From RGIG8709 sp045537065 (GTDB lineage: Bacteria; Bacillota; Clostridia; Monoglobales; Monoglobaceae), in NCBI GenBank assembly GCA_045537065.1, contig JAZSOT010000049.1:1-61289 (forward strand): a DNA stretch of 61,289 nt. The letters are read 5' to 3'. Position 1 is the first letter of the stretch. Every line of letters starts with the position of its first letter. The notes under the pieces were generated by a model. The model did no database searches. It had not been told where the DNA came from and worked only from the letters and a program-made list of their open reading frames with translations. Shown in pieces: positions 25,003 to 33,244 of the stretch. The position numbers were made by a program, and so were the translations under genes.

Positions 25003-26310
25003 ATGTATTGTCTTGCTATTGATATCGGAGCTTCAAGCGGAAGACATATTTTGGGTGAGTATAAAGACGGATATATAGAAACAACAGAGGTATATCGGTT
25101 TGAGAATGGATTCAAAAATGTTAACGGAACACTGGTTTGGGATATAGAAAACCTTACAAATTCGGTAATTGAGGGTATAAAAAAATGTAAGACTATAGGA
25201 AAAATTCCTGAAACAGTTGCGATTGACACCTGGGGAGTTGACTATGTTCTTTTGGATGCAGAATGTAAGGAAATCTTACCTGCTGTATCATATAGGGATT
25301 CAAGGACGGATGGTGTTCCTGAAAAAGTTGATGAAATAATTTCAAGAGAAGCGCTTTATGCAAAAACGGGCGTGAGAAGGGAAAATTTTAATACGATTTA
25401 TCAGTTATATTGTGATGTAAAATCAGGGAAGCTTGAAAAAGCAGAGCATATGCTTTTTATGCCCGAATATCTTTCTTATAAGCTAACAGGAGTTATGAAA
25501 AGTGAATATACAATTGCTTCAACGTCCTCACTTGTTAATGCAAAAACAAGAGAATGGGATATGGATGTTATTTCAAAACTTGGTATAAAGAAAAGTATAT
25601 TCAAAAAGATTCATTATCCGGGCGACGAGGTTGGGAATTTCAGAGAGGAAATAAAAAATCTTGTTGGTTTTGATGCAAAGGTTTTGTTTGCTCCTGCTCA
25701 TGATACGGCTTCTGCAATTGCGGCTTGTTCTTTGAAAGGGCATGGAATGTATATTTCATCAGGGACTTGGAGTGTAATAGGAGCACAGAATACCTATCCT
25801 GTGCTCAATGAGAAGGCACTTTCCGCAAATTTTGCAAATGAGGGTTGTGCCAACAATACATATGGATTTTTAAAAAATATTATGGGTATGTGGCTGTTCC
25901 AGAGTATTAGAAAGAATCTTGATAAGAAATATACCTATGATGAAATGATGTATATGGCTATGGAAAGTAGTTACACAAAAACATTCAGTCCTAATGACCA
26001 AAGACTTTTATCTCCTGAAAATATGATTGAAGCGATTAAGGAGTGTCTTGGGGAAAGAGAACTTTCGCTTCCTGATGTGTTAAACAGTGTATATCATTCA
26101 CTTGCGGTATCATATGCAGAGGTTGTTCAGGAAATAGAGGATATAACTGGTGAACCTGTAGATTGTATAAATATTGTGGGTGGTGGAAGTCAGGATAAAT
26201 ACCTGAATACTCTGACAGGAAAATATACAGGCAAGGAAATTATAACCGGTCCCGTTGAGGCAACAGCACTTGGAAATTTGAAAACTCAATTTAATTATTT
26301 GTTTAAATAG
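25003..26310 (+). CDS. Rhamnulokinase-family kinase, probable L-fuculokinase
   Basis: 435 residues, FGGY kinase fold. The N-terminal AIDIGASSGRHILGEY phosphate loop and the WGVDYVLLD and SYRDSRT motifs match RhaB-type kinases more than FucK. ISSGTWSVIGAQ and NIVGGGSQDKYLNTLTG are the C-terminal ATP-binding motifs. It lies 33 bp after the aldolase in the fucose operon, so phosphorylation of L-fuculose at O1 is the likely job; family resemblance alone would suggest L-rhamnulose. Some Bacillota use a RhaB-like kinase for fuculose. A strong terminator follows. The kinase call is certain and the exact ketose less so. Confidence 0.85.
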   Translation: MYCLAIDIGASSGRHILGEYKDGYIETTEVYRFENGFKNVNGTLVWDIENLTNSVIEGIKKCKTIGKIPETVAIDTWGVDYVLLDAECKEILPAVSYRDSRTDGVPEKVDEIISREALYAKTGVRRENFNTIYQLYCDVKSGKLEKAEHMLFMPEYLSYKLTGVMKSEYTIASTSSLVNAKTREWDMDVISKLGIKKSIFKKIHYPGDEVGNFREEIKNLVGFDAKVLFAPAHDTASAIAACSLKGHGMYISSGTWSVIGAQNTYPVLNEKALSANFANEGCANNTYGFLKNIMGMWLFQSIRKNLDKKYTYDEMMYMAMESSYTKTFSPNDQRLLSPENMIEAIKECLGERELSLPDVLNSVYHSLAVSYAEVVQEIEDITGEPVDCINIVGGGSQDKYLNTLTGKYTGKEIITGPVEATALGNLKTQFNYLFK

Positions 26311-26379
26311 ATGTCAGTTATGATTATCAGGACTGATATATTCGAACAAAGAAAATTTTCATAATGAATTTAATTAAAG

Positions 26380-26415
26380 CACCCCGAAGATTTTAATCTT
26401 CGGGGTGTAGTTTTT
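26380..26415 (+). terminator. Terminator of the fucose operon
   Basis: A 13-bp perfect stem, CACCCCGAAGATT / AATCTTCGGGGTG, with a 2-nt spacer, then TAGTTTTT. It is the strongest hairpin in the region. Confidence 0.9.
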
Positions 26416-26423
26416 AAAAAATG

Positions 26424-26452
26424 TTGATATTTTTATTTATTAATGATATAAT
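26424..26452 (+). promoter_or_regulatory. Promoter of the YbaK gene
   Basis: TTGATA (26424-26429), a 17-bp spacer and TATAAT (26447-26452), 32 bp before the TTG start at 26485. Confidence 0.75.
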
Positions 26453-26484
26453 TACATTAATTTAAAATAAATAAGGTGAATTAA

Positions 26485-26958
26485 TTGGCTAATTTTAAAA
26501 CAAACGCAATGCGTATTCTTGAAACTAACAAAATTGATTATAATTTATATACCTATGAGAGTAACGGGGATTATGACGGATGCTCGGTTGCAGAAAAAAT
26601 AGGGAAAGATGCGTCAAAGGTTTTTAAAACTCTTGTGACAGTTGCACCATCAAAAAAATATTATGTTTTTGTTGTACCTGTTTTGAACGAACTGGATTTA
26701 AAAGCTTGTGCTTTATCGGTTGGAGAAAAATCTGTTGAAATGATACCTGTTAAAGATATAAATAAGGTAACGGGCTATATAAGAGGCGGATGCTCTCCTA
26801 TAGGTATGAAAAAGCAGTATGAGACAGTTGTTGATGAATCTTGTTTGCTATTTGATAAAATCGTTTTTAGTGCAGGAAAAATCGGTTATCAGGTTGAAAT
26901 TTCTCCCAATGAATTGGTTAATCTGATATCTGCAAAGGTAGAGAAAATAGCAAGATAA
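26485..26958 (+). CDS. ybaK: Cys-tRNA(Pro)/Cys-tRNA(Cys) deacylase, YbaK/EbsC family
   Basis: 157 residues. It removes cysteine wrongly attached to tRNA(Pro), acting in trans to prolyl-tRNA synthetase. VFKTLVT, KKYYVFVVPVLNELDLKACA with the conserved Lys, and TGYIRGGCSPIGMKK with the substrate-recognition GGxSP-type loop identify the family. The start is a TTG with AAGGTGAA seven bases before it; the next ATG is seven codons inside and would remove part of the first helix. It has its own promoter and stands alone before the ECF transporter genes. Confidence 0.9.
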   Translation: MANFKTNAMRILETNKIDYNLYTYESNGDYDGCSVAEKIGKDASKVFKTLVTVAPSKKYYVFVVPVLNELDLKACALSVGEKSVEMIPVKDINKVTGYIRGGCSPIGMKKQYETVVDESCLLFDKIVFSAGKIGYQVEISPNELVNLISAKVEKIAR

Positions 26959-26991
26959 ATTTTAAATTACGCACTATGAAAGGAAGCAGTT

Positions 26992-27879
26992 ATGGGTGAA
27001 TTCAAGAAATATCATCCTATTGTTAATTTTATATATTTTATATTTGTAATCGGGTTTTCATGCTTTTTTATGCATCCTGTGTGTCTTATCATATCACTGA
27101 TTTCGGGGTTTTCACATTCTATGATGCTTAAAGGTAAAAAGGTGATTAAAACAAATTTAATATATCTAATTCCGATTATATTTTTTATGGGAATAATAAA
27201 CCCATTATTTAATCACGAGGGTGTTACAATTATAAGATATTTTCAAAACGGAAATCCATTAACTTTAGAGTCGATTATCTATGGCTTTTGTGCAGCATCT
27301 ATGATTGTATGCGTTATTTGTCATTTTTCTTGTTATAATGAGATTATGACAAGCGATAAGTTTATATACTTATTTGGGAAAATTATTCCTGCAATGTCTT
27401 TGGTTATTTCTATGACACTCCGTTTTGTGCCAAGGCTTCAAGCTCAGCTTAAGGTAGTAACAAATGCCCAACGATGTATGGGACGGGAAGTGTCAAAGGG
27501 TAGAATTATAAATAGAGTAAAGAATGGGCTTAATATTCTTTCGGTTATGACAACCTGGGCATTTGAAAATTCTATAGAAACTGCAGATAGTATGAAATCC
27601 CGTGGATACGGAATTCCTGGAAGGTCGGCGTTTTCTATATATAAATTTGATAAGAGGGATAAGTTTGCACTTATTTCTATTGTTTTTTTGGGAACATATA
27701 TTTTTGCTGGAAGTTTAATAGGAGCAGTTTCGTTTAATTATTTTCCTTATATTAAATCGGCGGATATTTCATTATATGGTATAAGTGTATTTGCTGCGTA
27801 TTTTTTACTTTGTTTGTTACCTGTTATTATTGAAACCAGGGAGGTGAAGAAGTGGAAAACTTTAAGGTCGAAAAACTAA
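26992..27879 (+). CDS. ecfT: Energy-coupling factor transporter transmembrane protein EcfT
   Basis: 295 residues with five or six membrane segments. The cytoplasmic coupling region holds the EcfT signatures RFVPRLQAQLKVVTNAQRCMG and SMKSRGYGIPGR (the two Ala/Ser-Arg-Gly-type motifs that contact the ATPases). It converts ATP hydrolysis into movement of the vitamin-binding component. It overlaps the next gene by 28 bp, whose product supplies both ATPases and the substrate component in one chain. Together the two genes would make a complete dedicated (group I) ECF transporter. Confidence 0.88.
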   Translation: MGEFKKYHPIVNFIYFIFVIGFSCFFMHPVCLIISLISGFSHSMMLKGKKVIKTNLIYLIPIIFFMGIINPLFNHEGVTIIRYFQNGNPLTLESIIYGFCAASMIVCVICHFSCYNEIMTSDKFIYLFGKIIPAMSLVISMTLRFVPRLQAQLKVVTNAQRCMGREVSKGRIINRVKNGLNILSVMTTWAFENSIETADSMKSRGYGIPGRSAFSIYKFDKRDKFALISIVFLGTYIFAGSLIGAVSFNYFPYIKSADISLYGISVFAAYFLLCLLPVIIETREVKKWKTLRSKN

Positions 27880-30521
27880 GCTTTATATATCCGACTAATA
27901 AAGATAAAGCTCTTGATAACATAAGTTTTAATGTTCGTCAAGGGGAGTTTATTCTTGTTTGCGGTAAGTCAGGCTGTGGAAAAACCACACTTCTAAGACT
28001 ATTAAAGCCTACGCTTGCACCTTTTGGAGAACTTAACGGAAGTATTTATTTTAATGGAAAACCTCTTTCAAATTGTGATGTTAAAGAGCAAACGTCGAAA
28101 ATTGGCTTTGTGATGCAAAATGCTGAAAACCAGATTGTAACTGATAAGGTGTGGCACGAACTTGCTTTTGGACTTGAGAGTCTTGGATGTGAAACCTCTG
28201 AAATCAGAATGAGAGTTTCGGAAATGGCATCTTTTTTTGGAATTCAAGATTGGTTTTATAAAAATGTATCTGAACTTTCCGGCGGACAGAAACAACTATT
28301 AAATCTTGCATCAGTGATGGTTATGCAACCTTCTGTTTTAATTCTCGATGAGCCTTTAAGTCAGCTTGACCCCATTGCAACAGGAGAATTTTTGAAAATT
28401 CTTGAAAAGGTTAATCGTGAGCTTGGGATAACTGTAATTCTTGCCGAACATCGTCTGGAAGATGTTTTCTCTATTGCTGACAGAGTAATTGTAATGGATA
28501 AAGGTAGAATTATTGCTGATGAAGTTCCTGAAAAAATAGGAGAAATACTTAAAACTATTAGAAGTGATATGTATAAAGCACTTCCAACGCCCGTGCGAAT
28601 ACATGGAGAAATACCAAATTCCCTTTTCTGCCCTGTGACAATTAAGGAGGGCAGACATTGGCTTATGGAATACGCAAAGGAAAATCAGATGAATTCTGAC
28701 CTAATTCCTAATGATACTCCAAAAGATGATTTCGGAGAAACTGCAGTTGAAATTAATAATGTATGGTTCAGGTATGAGAGAAATTCGCCTGATGTTATAA
28801 AAGGGCTTAATATGACGGTGAAAAAAGGTGAGCTGTATTGTCTCGTTGGCGGTAATGGAACTGGAAAAACAACAGCACTATCCCTTATTTCAGGGATCAA
28901 CTCACCCCAACGAGGCGATGTGCTAATCAAAGGTAAAAATATTTCTAGAAACAAAGATTTTTATAATGGTATTTTAGGCGTTCTTCCGCAGAATCCTCAA
29001 GCTGTATTTGTTAAAAAAACAGTTTATCTTGACCTTGTTGATATATTGAAAGAGAGGCAGTTTTCAAAAGAAGAGAAGGAAGAAAAGGTACATAATATTG
29101 CCTTGCTTTGTAGAATTGAAAATGTTTTAAATAGTCACCCTTTTGACTTATCAGGCGGTGAGCAACAAAGAGCCGCACTTGCAAAAATACTTCTTACGAG
29201 GCCTGAAATTCTTCTTTTGGATGAGCCTACAAAAGGGATGGATGCAAGCTTTAAGGAAGAGTTAGCAGATATTCTTTTAGAGTTGAAATCAAAGGGTACA
29301 ACTATTATTATGGTGTCTCACGATATAGAGTTTTGCGCTGAATACGCAGATAGATGTGCGTTGTTTTTTGATGGGAATATTACATCAGAGGGAACGCCGA
29401 GAAAGTTTTTTAAGGGTAAGAATTTTTATACCACAGCTGCAAACCGTATGGCAAGAAATTATCTGCCTGATGCAGTTCTGACAGATGATATAATACTTGC
29501 CTGTGGCGGTAATGTAGAAGAAAGAAAAAAACAAATTCGTAACACAGACAATCGTGAGAATTATTATAGAATTTGTTCGGAAAAAGAAAGTAAAAAAAAA
29601 TTGACACCAGCAAGAATTATTACGGGTAGTATTTTTGCATTAGTTTTTTTTCTTATATCATTATCCTTCATTATTGAAAGAGATGTAATAGGTATAGCAA
29701 AAATAGGATTATTTGGAATACAACTTATGCAGATAATAAGCGTAGCTGTTGCGTTTTTTTGTTTTTTCCCTCAAAGTAATATAGAAATTAAAATAATAGA
29801 GGTCTCTGAGACAGGCAGGAGATTTACAAAAAGAACATTGTGGTCAACTCTTTTGATACTTGTTTTGATTCCGCTTACAATTTATACAGGTGTGTTCTTT
29901 TTTGGGAGCAGAAAGTATTATTTTACAAGCTTGTTAATTATAGCAGAAACAATAATACCATTTTTTATGATGTTTGAGGCAAGAAAACCAAAAGCAAGAG
30001 AACTTATAATTGTAAGTGTATTATGTGCTCTTGCAGTTGCAGGCAGGGCGGTATTTTTTATGCTACCTGAGTTTAAACCCGTTGTGTTTATTGTAATTAT
30101 TGCAGGCGTGTGTTTTGGCGGAGAAACAGGGTTTCTGGTTGGAATGGTAAGTGGATTTGTTTCCAACTTTTTCTTTGGACAGGGTCCGTGGACTCCTTGG
30201 CAGATGTTTGCCTTTGGTATTATTGGATTTATTGCGGGGATATTCTTTAAAATAGGTTTTGTAAGAAGGTCAAGAATGTCTTTAAGTATATTTGGTTTTT
30301 TAACAACTTTAATTATATATGGCGGCATTATGAATTCGGCATCTGTTATTATGTGGCAAAATAAAATTACATGGAAAATGCTGGCATCCGCATATATTGC
30401 AGGATTTCCTTTTGATTTAATCCATGCATTTTCGAATGTGTTTTTTATATGGTTTTTGTCAGAACCAATAATAGACAAGCTTGAAAGAGTAAAAGTTAAA
30501 TATGGTTTAATCAAAAACTGA
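27852..30521 (+). CDS. Fused ECF transporter: two ATPase domains plus substrate-specific membrane component
   Basis: 889 residues. Domain 1 (about 1-240) has Walker A GKSGCGKTT at 38-46, signature LSGGQKQ and Walker B VLILDEP. Domain 2 (about 293-515) has GGNGTGKTT, LSGGEQQRAALAK and ILLLDEPTKGMD. After a linker, residues about 588-720 form four membrane helices, and about 730-889 form a six-helix substrate-binding component with RELIIVSVLCALAVAGRAVFF and GQGPWTPWQMFAFGIIGFIAG. The last motif recalls the CbrT-type (cobalamin-like) S component, though I would not fix the substrate. The start is a GTG with GGAGGTGA upstream, inside ecfT. ECF transporters normally use three separate polypeptides for these parts. 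No cobalamin riboswitch is seen upstream. Confidence 0.85.
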   Translation: MENFKVEKLSFIYPTNKDKALDNISFNVRQGEFILVCGKSGCGKTTLLRLLKPTLAPFGELNGSIYFNGKPLSNCDVKEQTSKIGFVMQNAENQIVTDKVWHELAFGLESLGCETSEIRMRVSEMASFFGIQDWFYKNVSELSGGQKQLLNLASVMVMQPSVLILDEPLSQLDPIATGEFLKILEKVNRELGITVILAEHRLEDVFSIADRVIVMDKGRIIADEVPEKIGEILKTIRSDMYKALPTPVRIHGEIPNSLFCPVTIKEGRHWLMEYAKENQMNSDLIPNDTPKDDFGETAVEINNVWFRYERNSPDVIKGLNMTVKKGELYCLVGGNGTGKTTALSLISGINSPQRGDVLIKGKNISRNKDFYNGILGVLPQNPQAVFVKKTVYLDLVDILKERQFSKEEKEEKVHNIALLCRIENVLNSHPFDLSGGEQQRAALAKILLTRPEILLLDEPTKGMDASFKEELADILLELKSKGTTIIMVSHDIEFCAEYADRCALFFDGNITSEGTPRKFFKGKNFYTTAANRMARNYLPDAVLTDDIILACGGNVEERKKQIRNTDNRENYYRICSEKESKKKLTPARIITGSIFALVFFLISLSFIIERDVIGIAKIGLFGIQLMQIISVAVAFFCFFPQSNIEIKIIEVSETGRRFTKRTLWSTLLILVLIPLTIYTGVFFFGSRKYYFTSLLIIAETIIPFFMMFEARKPKARELIIVSVLCALAVAGRAVFFMLPEFKPVVFIVIIAGVCFGGETGFLVGMVSGFVSNFFFGQGPWTPWQMFAFGIIGFIAGIFFKIGFVRRSRMSLSIFGFLTTLIIYGGIMNSASVIMWQNKITWKMLASAYIAGFPFDLIHAFSNVFFIWFLSEPIIDKLERVKVKYGLIKN

Positions 30522-30532
30522 TATAAATAAGG

Positions 30533-30560
30533 AGCTTCGCTGATAAGGCGGAGCTTTTGA
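30533..30560 (+). terminator. Terminator after the ECF transporter genes
   Basis: AGCTTCGC pairs with GCGGAGCT (one G-T pair) and is followed by TTTTGATGTTTTTT, 12 bp after the stop codon. Confidence 0.75.
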
Positions 30561-30632
30561 TGTTTTTTAATATATCTATAAATAGCAGAATTTTATTAAA
30601 TAAATTAAAATACACATATATTACAAAGGGGA

Positions 30633-30658
30633 TTGTGAAAAAATTGTCAATATGACAA
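30633..30658. promoter_or_regulatory. Rex-like redox operator and adjoining palindrome
   Basis: TTGTGAAAAAATTGTCAA at 30633-30650 agrees at 16 of 18 positions with the Rex box TTGTGA-W6-TCACAA; the two mismatches are in the right half-site. It overlaps a perfect-arm palindrome, TTGTCA-ATA-TGACAA, at 30644-30658. The site is just upstream of the -35 box of the mdh-fumC-hdr-frd-pck genes. Rex represses fermentative NADH-using genes when NADH is low, which would suit this pathway. Binding is inferred. Confidence 0.5.
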
Positions 30659-30674
30659 AATTTGTAGATGGTTA

Positions 30675-30703
30675 TTGATTTGTAATGTTATTTATGATAC
30701 AAT
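30675..30703 (+). promoter_or_regulatory. Promoter of the succinate-pathway genes
   Basis: TTGATT (30675-30680), a 17-bp spacer and TACAAT (30698-30703), about 100 bp before the ATG at 30801. Confidence 0.65.
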
Positions 30704-30800
30704 ATAAATCAAAATAGGGGATTTATAGATAATTGTTAGAGTGTGCTCTATTGATGAACTTATTAGTTTAATAGAAGAACTTGAAAAGAGAGGATCAGAT

Positions 30801-31742
30801 ATGAATAAAATTACAGTAATCGGGTCAGGTAATGTGGGTTCCACAATAGCATATACACTTACCATCATGGGGCTTGCTTCTGAAATTGTTATGATTGATG
30901 TTAACGAAGAAAAATCCATGGGAGAAGCACTTGATATAAGACAAGGTGTTCCTTTTTGTAATCCTGCAAGTATTTATGCAGGAACATATTCTGATGCAGC
31001 CGGATCTGATATAGTTGTCATTACGTCAGGAATGGCAAGAAAACCGGGACAGTCAAGACTTGATCTTGCACAGAGCAATGTTGATATTATAAAGAGTATT
31101 GCTGATAGGATTGTTCCTGTTGCGCCTGATGCTACATATGTTATTGTAAGTAATCCTGTTGATATATTAACATATGTTTTTTTGAAACACACGGGCCTTC
31201 CTGAGGAGCGAGTTATCGGTTCGGGAACAATTCTTGATACTGCAAGACTCAGAGCAAGAGTTGCGGAATATTATTCTGTAAACCAAAAGAATGTACATGC
31301 TTATGTGCTTGGTGAACACGGCGATAGTTCTTTCGTTCCGTGGTCAATTGCAAACATCTCCAATGTGCCGATTGAAAGTTACAGAAATGCAGTTCTAACA
31401 GGTGCCGATTATCCTGAATTCAAAAGGAATGAAGTTGAGGAGTATGTTCACGAATCAGGAGCCAGAGTTATTCAGCGAAAGGGTGCCACATTCTATGCGG
31501 TATCCATATCAGTATGCCATGTGTGCAAGTGTCTTTTAAGCGGAATTGATACAACTCTTACAGTATCAACTATGCTTAATGGTGAATATGGAATTAATGA
31601 TGTGTGCCTAAGCCTTTTAAATGTTGTAGGCAATAAAGGTGCTCACACCAAAATTATGCTTCCTCTAAATGAAGAAGAAATCTCAGCTCTTCACAATAGT
31701 GCAAATGTTTTAAAGGAATTAATTAAAAATCTTAATATATAA
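30801..31742 (+). CDS. mdh: Malate dehydrogenase of the lactate dehydrogenase-like family
   Basis: 313 residues from the ATG at 30801 with AGAGAGGA upstream; a longer in-frame version would add 20 residues before the Rossmann motif VIGSGNVGST. The fold is that of LDH/MDH: NPVDILTYV, GSGTILDTARLR, and the catalytic His173 in GEHGD. At the substrate-specificity position (LDH residue 102, normally Gln in LDH) this protein has Arg80 in GMARKPGQSR, the malate dehydrogenase residue that binds the second carboxylate. I therefore call it malate rather than lactate dehydrogenase. Context agrees: fumarase follows at once, and fumarate reductase and PEP carboxykinase lie downstream. Family resemblance otherwise leans to LDH, so automatic annotation may say LDH. 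Confidence 0.78.
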   Translation: MNKITVIGSGNVGSTIAYTLTIMGLASEIVMIDVNEEKSMGEALDIRQGVPFCNPASIYAGTYSDAAGSDIVVITSGMARKPGQSRLDLAQSNVDIIKSIADRIVPVAPDATYVIVSNPVDILTYVFLKHTGLPEERVIGSGTILDTARLRARVAEYYSVNQKNVHAYVLGEHGDSSFVPWSIANISNVPIESYRNAVLTGADYPEFKRNEVEEYVHESGARVIQRKGATFYAVSISVCHVCKCLLSGIDTTLTVSTMLNGEYGINDVCLSLLNVVGNKGAHTKIMLPLNEEEISALHNSANVLKELIKNLNI

Positions 31743-31766
31743 AAAGCGAAGAAAGGAATGAAGAAA

Positions 31767-33143
31767 ATGGAATATCGTATAGAACACGATTCAATGGGCG
31801 AGGTAAAGGTTCCGGCAGATAAGCTCTGGGCTGCCCAGACACAGAGAAGTCATGAAAATTTTGAAATAGGGGTAGGTATTGAGACAATGCCTGCGGAAAT
31901 TATACACGCTTTTGGAGTACTAAAAAAAGCCGCAGCTATAACAAATAACACATTACGTCCGGAAAAAATGACAAACGAAAAGCTTGAAGCAATTAAACTT
32001 GCTTGTGATGAAATTATGGATGGAAAACTTAGTGATAATTTCCCTCTTGTTGTATGGCAGACAGGTTCAGGTACACAGTCCAATATGAATGCTAATGAGG
32101 TTATTGCAAACAGAGGTAATCAGATTTTAGGGAAAAAATTACTTCATCCAAATGATGATGTTAATATGAGCCAATCTTCAAACGACACATTCCCCACAGC
32201 TATGCACATTGCTGCTGTACTTATTTTAGAAGATAAGCTTATTCCTGCAGCTTTGGAACTTATAGATACATTCAAAAAGCTTGAAAAAGAAAATGAGGGT
32301 GTTGTAAAAAGCGGAAGAACACATCTTCAGGATGCAACTCCTATTACATTCAGTCAGGAAATAAGTGGCTGGCGCTCAAGCCTTGAAAAAGATATTGAAC
32401 TTATTAAACGTTCTATTGAACCGCTTTACGAGCTTGCCCTTGGCGGTACTGCAGTTGGAACAGGGCTTAATGCACCTCCGTCATTTGCCCATATTGTAGC
32501 TGGAGAAATTGGCAATATCACAAATAAGCCATTTGTAACTGCATCAAATAAATTCCATGCACTTACATCAAAGGATGAGCTTGTGTTTGCACACGGAGCG
32601 ATAAAGGCTCTTGCAGCAGATATGATGAAGATTGCAAACGATATTCGTTGGCTTGCTTCAGGTCCAAGAGATGGTCTTGGTGAAATCTTTATTCCTGAAA
32701 ATGAACCGGGGTCATCTATTATGCCTGGTAAAGTTAATCCAACACAGTGTGAAGCTGTAACAATGGTAGCTGTTCAGGTAATGGGTAACGATGTTGCAGT
32801 TGGTATGGCTGCCTCACAGGGTAACTTTGAACTTAATGTATTTATGCCTGTATGTGTTTATAATTTCTTACAGTCTGCAAGACTCATGGCTGAAGCAATC
32901 CGTTCATTTAATAAGAACTGTGCAGTTGGTATTAAGGCAAATAAAGAAAAGATGCATCATAATCTTCATAATTCATTGATGCTTGTTACTGCACTTAATC
33001 CTTATATTGGATATGAAAATGCAGCAAAAACTGTAAAAAAAGCATTTAAAGATAATATTTCACTTAAGGAAGCCTGCGTTGAACTTGGATTTTTAACTGC
33101 AGAGAAGTTTGATGAGGTGTTCCATCCTGAAGAAATGGTATAA
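31767..33143 (+). CDS. fumC: Class II fumarate hydratase
   Basis: 458 residues from the ATG at 31767, nine bases after AAAGGA; the ATG at 31758 touches that site. It interconverts malate and fumarate without an iron-sulfur cluster. The superfamily signature GSSIMPGKVNPTQCE is present, with TGSGTQSNMNANEV, SQSSNDTFPTAMH and GRTHLQDATPIT. It lies 24 bp after mdh. In the setting of PEP carboxykinase and a fumarate reductase it would run from malate to fumarate. After it comes a 100-bp gap with a strong hairpin before the hdr genes. Confidence 0.95.
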   Translation: MEYRIEHDSMGEVKVPADKLWAAQTQRSHENFEIGVGIETMPAEIIHAFGVLKKAAAITNNTLRPEKMTNEKLEAIKLACDEIMDGKLSDNFPLVVWQTGSGTQSNMNANEVIANRGNQILGKKLLHPNDDVNMSQSSNDTFPTAMHIAAVLILEDKLIPAALELIDTFKKLEKENEGVVKSGRTHLQDATPITFSQEISGWRSSLEKDIELIKRSIEPLYELALGGTAVGTGLNAPPSFAHIVAGEIGNITNKPFVTASNKFHALTSKDELVFAHGAIKALAADMMKIANDIRWLASGPRDGLGEIFIPENEPGSSIMPGKVNPTQCEAVTMVAVQVMGNDVAVGMAASQGNFELNVFMPVCVYNFLQSARLMAEAIRSFNKNCAVGIKANKEKMHHNLHNSLMLVTALNPYIGYENAAKTVKKAFKDNISLKEACVELGFLTAEKFDEVFHPEEMV

Positions 33144-33196
33144 GCCGAGAGGGTAAGATACTACAAGACTTAAAGTATATAAATTTAACAAAGACA

Positions 33197-33232
33197 AGAC
33201 TAGGAGGGGGTAACACCCCCTTGGCTTAGTCT
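33197..33232 (+). other. Intercistronic hairpin between fumC and hdrB
   Basis: AGACTA pairs with TAGTCT and AGGGG with CCCCT to form a stem-loop with an internal bulge. It ends directly before the GGAGG of hdrB and has no T run. It is probably an RNA processing or stability element, or it may modulate translation of hdrB. It could set different levels for the enzymes on either side. Confidence 0.5.
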
Positions 33233-33244
33233 GGAGGTATAAAA

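Noticed and set aside
26959..26991. Cobalamin or other riboswitch before the ECF transporter genes
   Set aside because: The gap is only 33 bp and contains no conserved riboswitch sequence.
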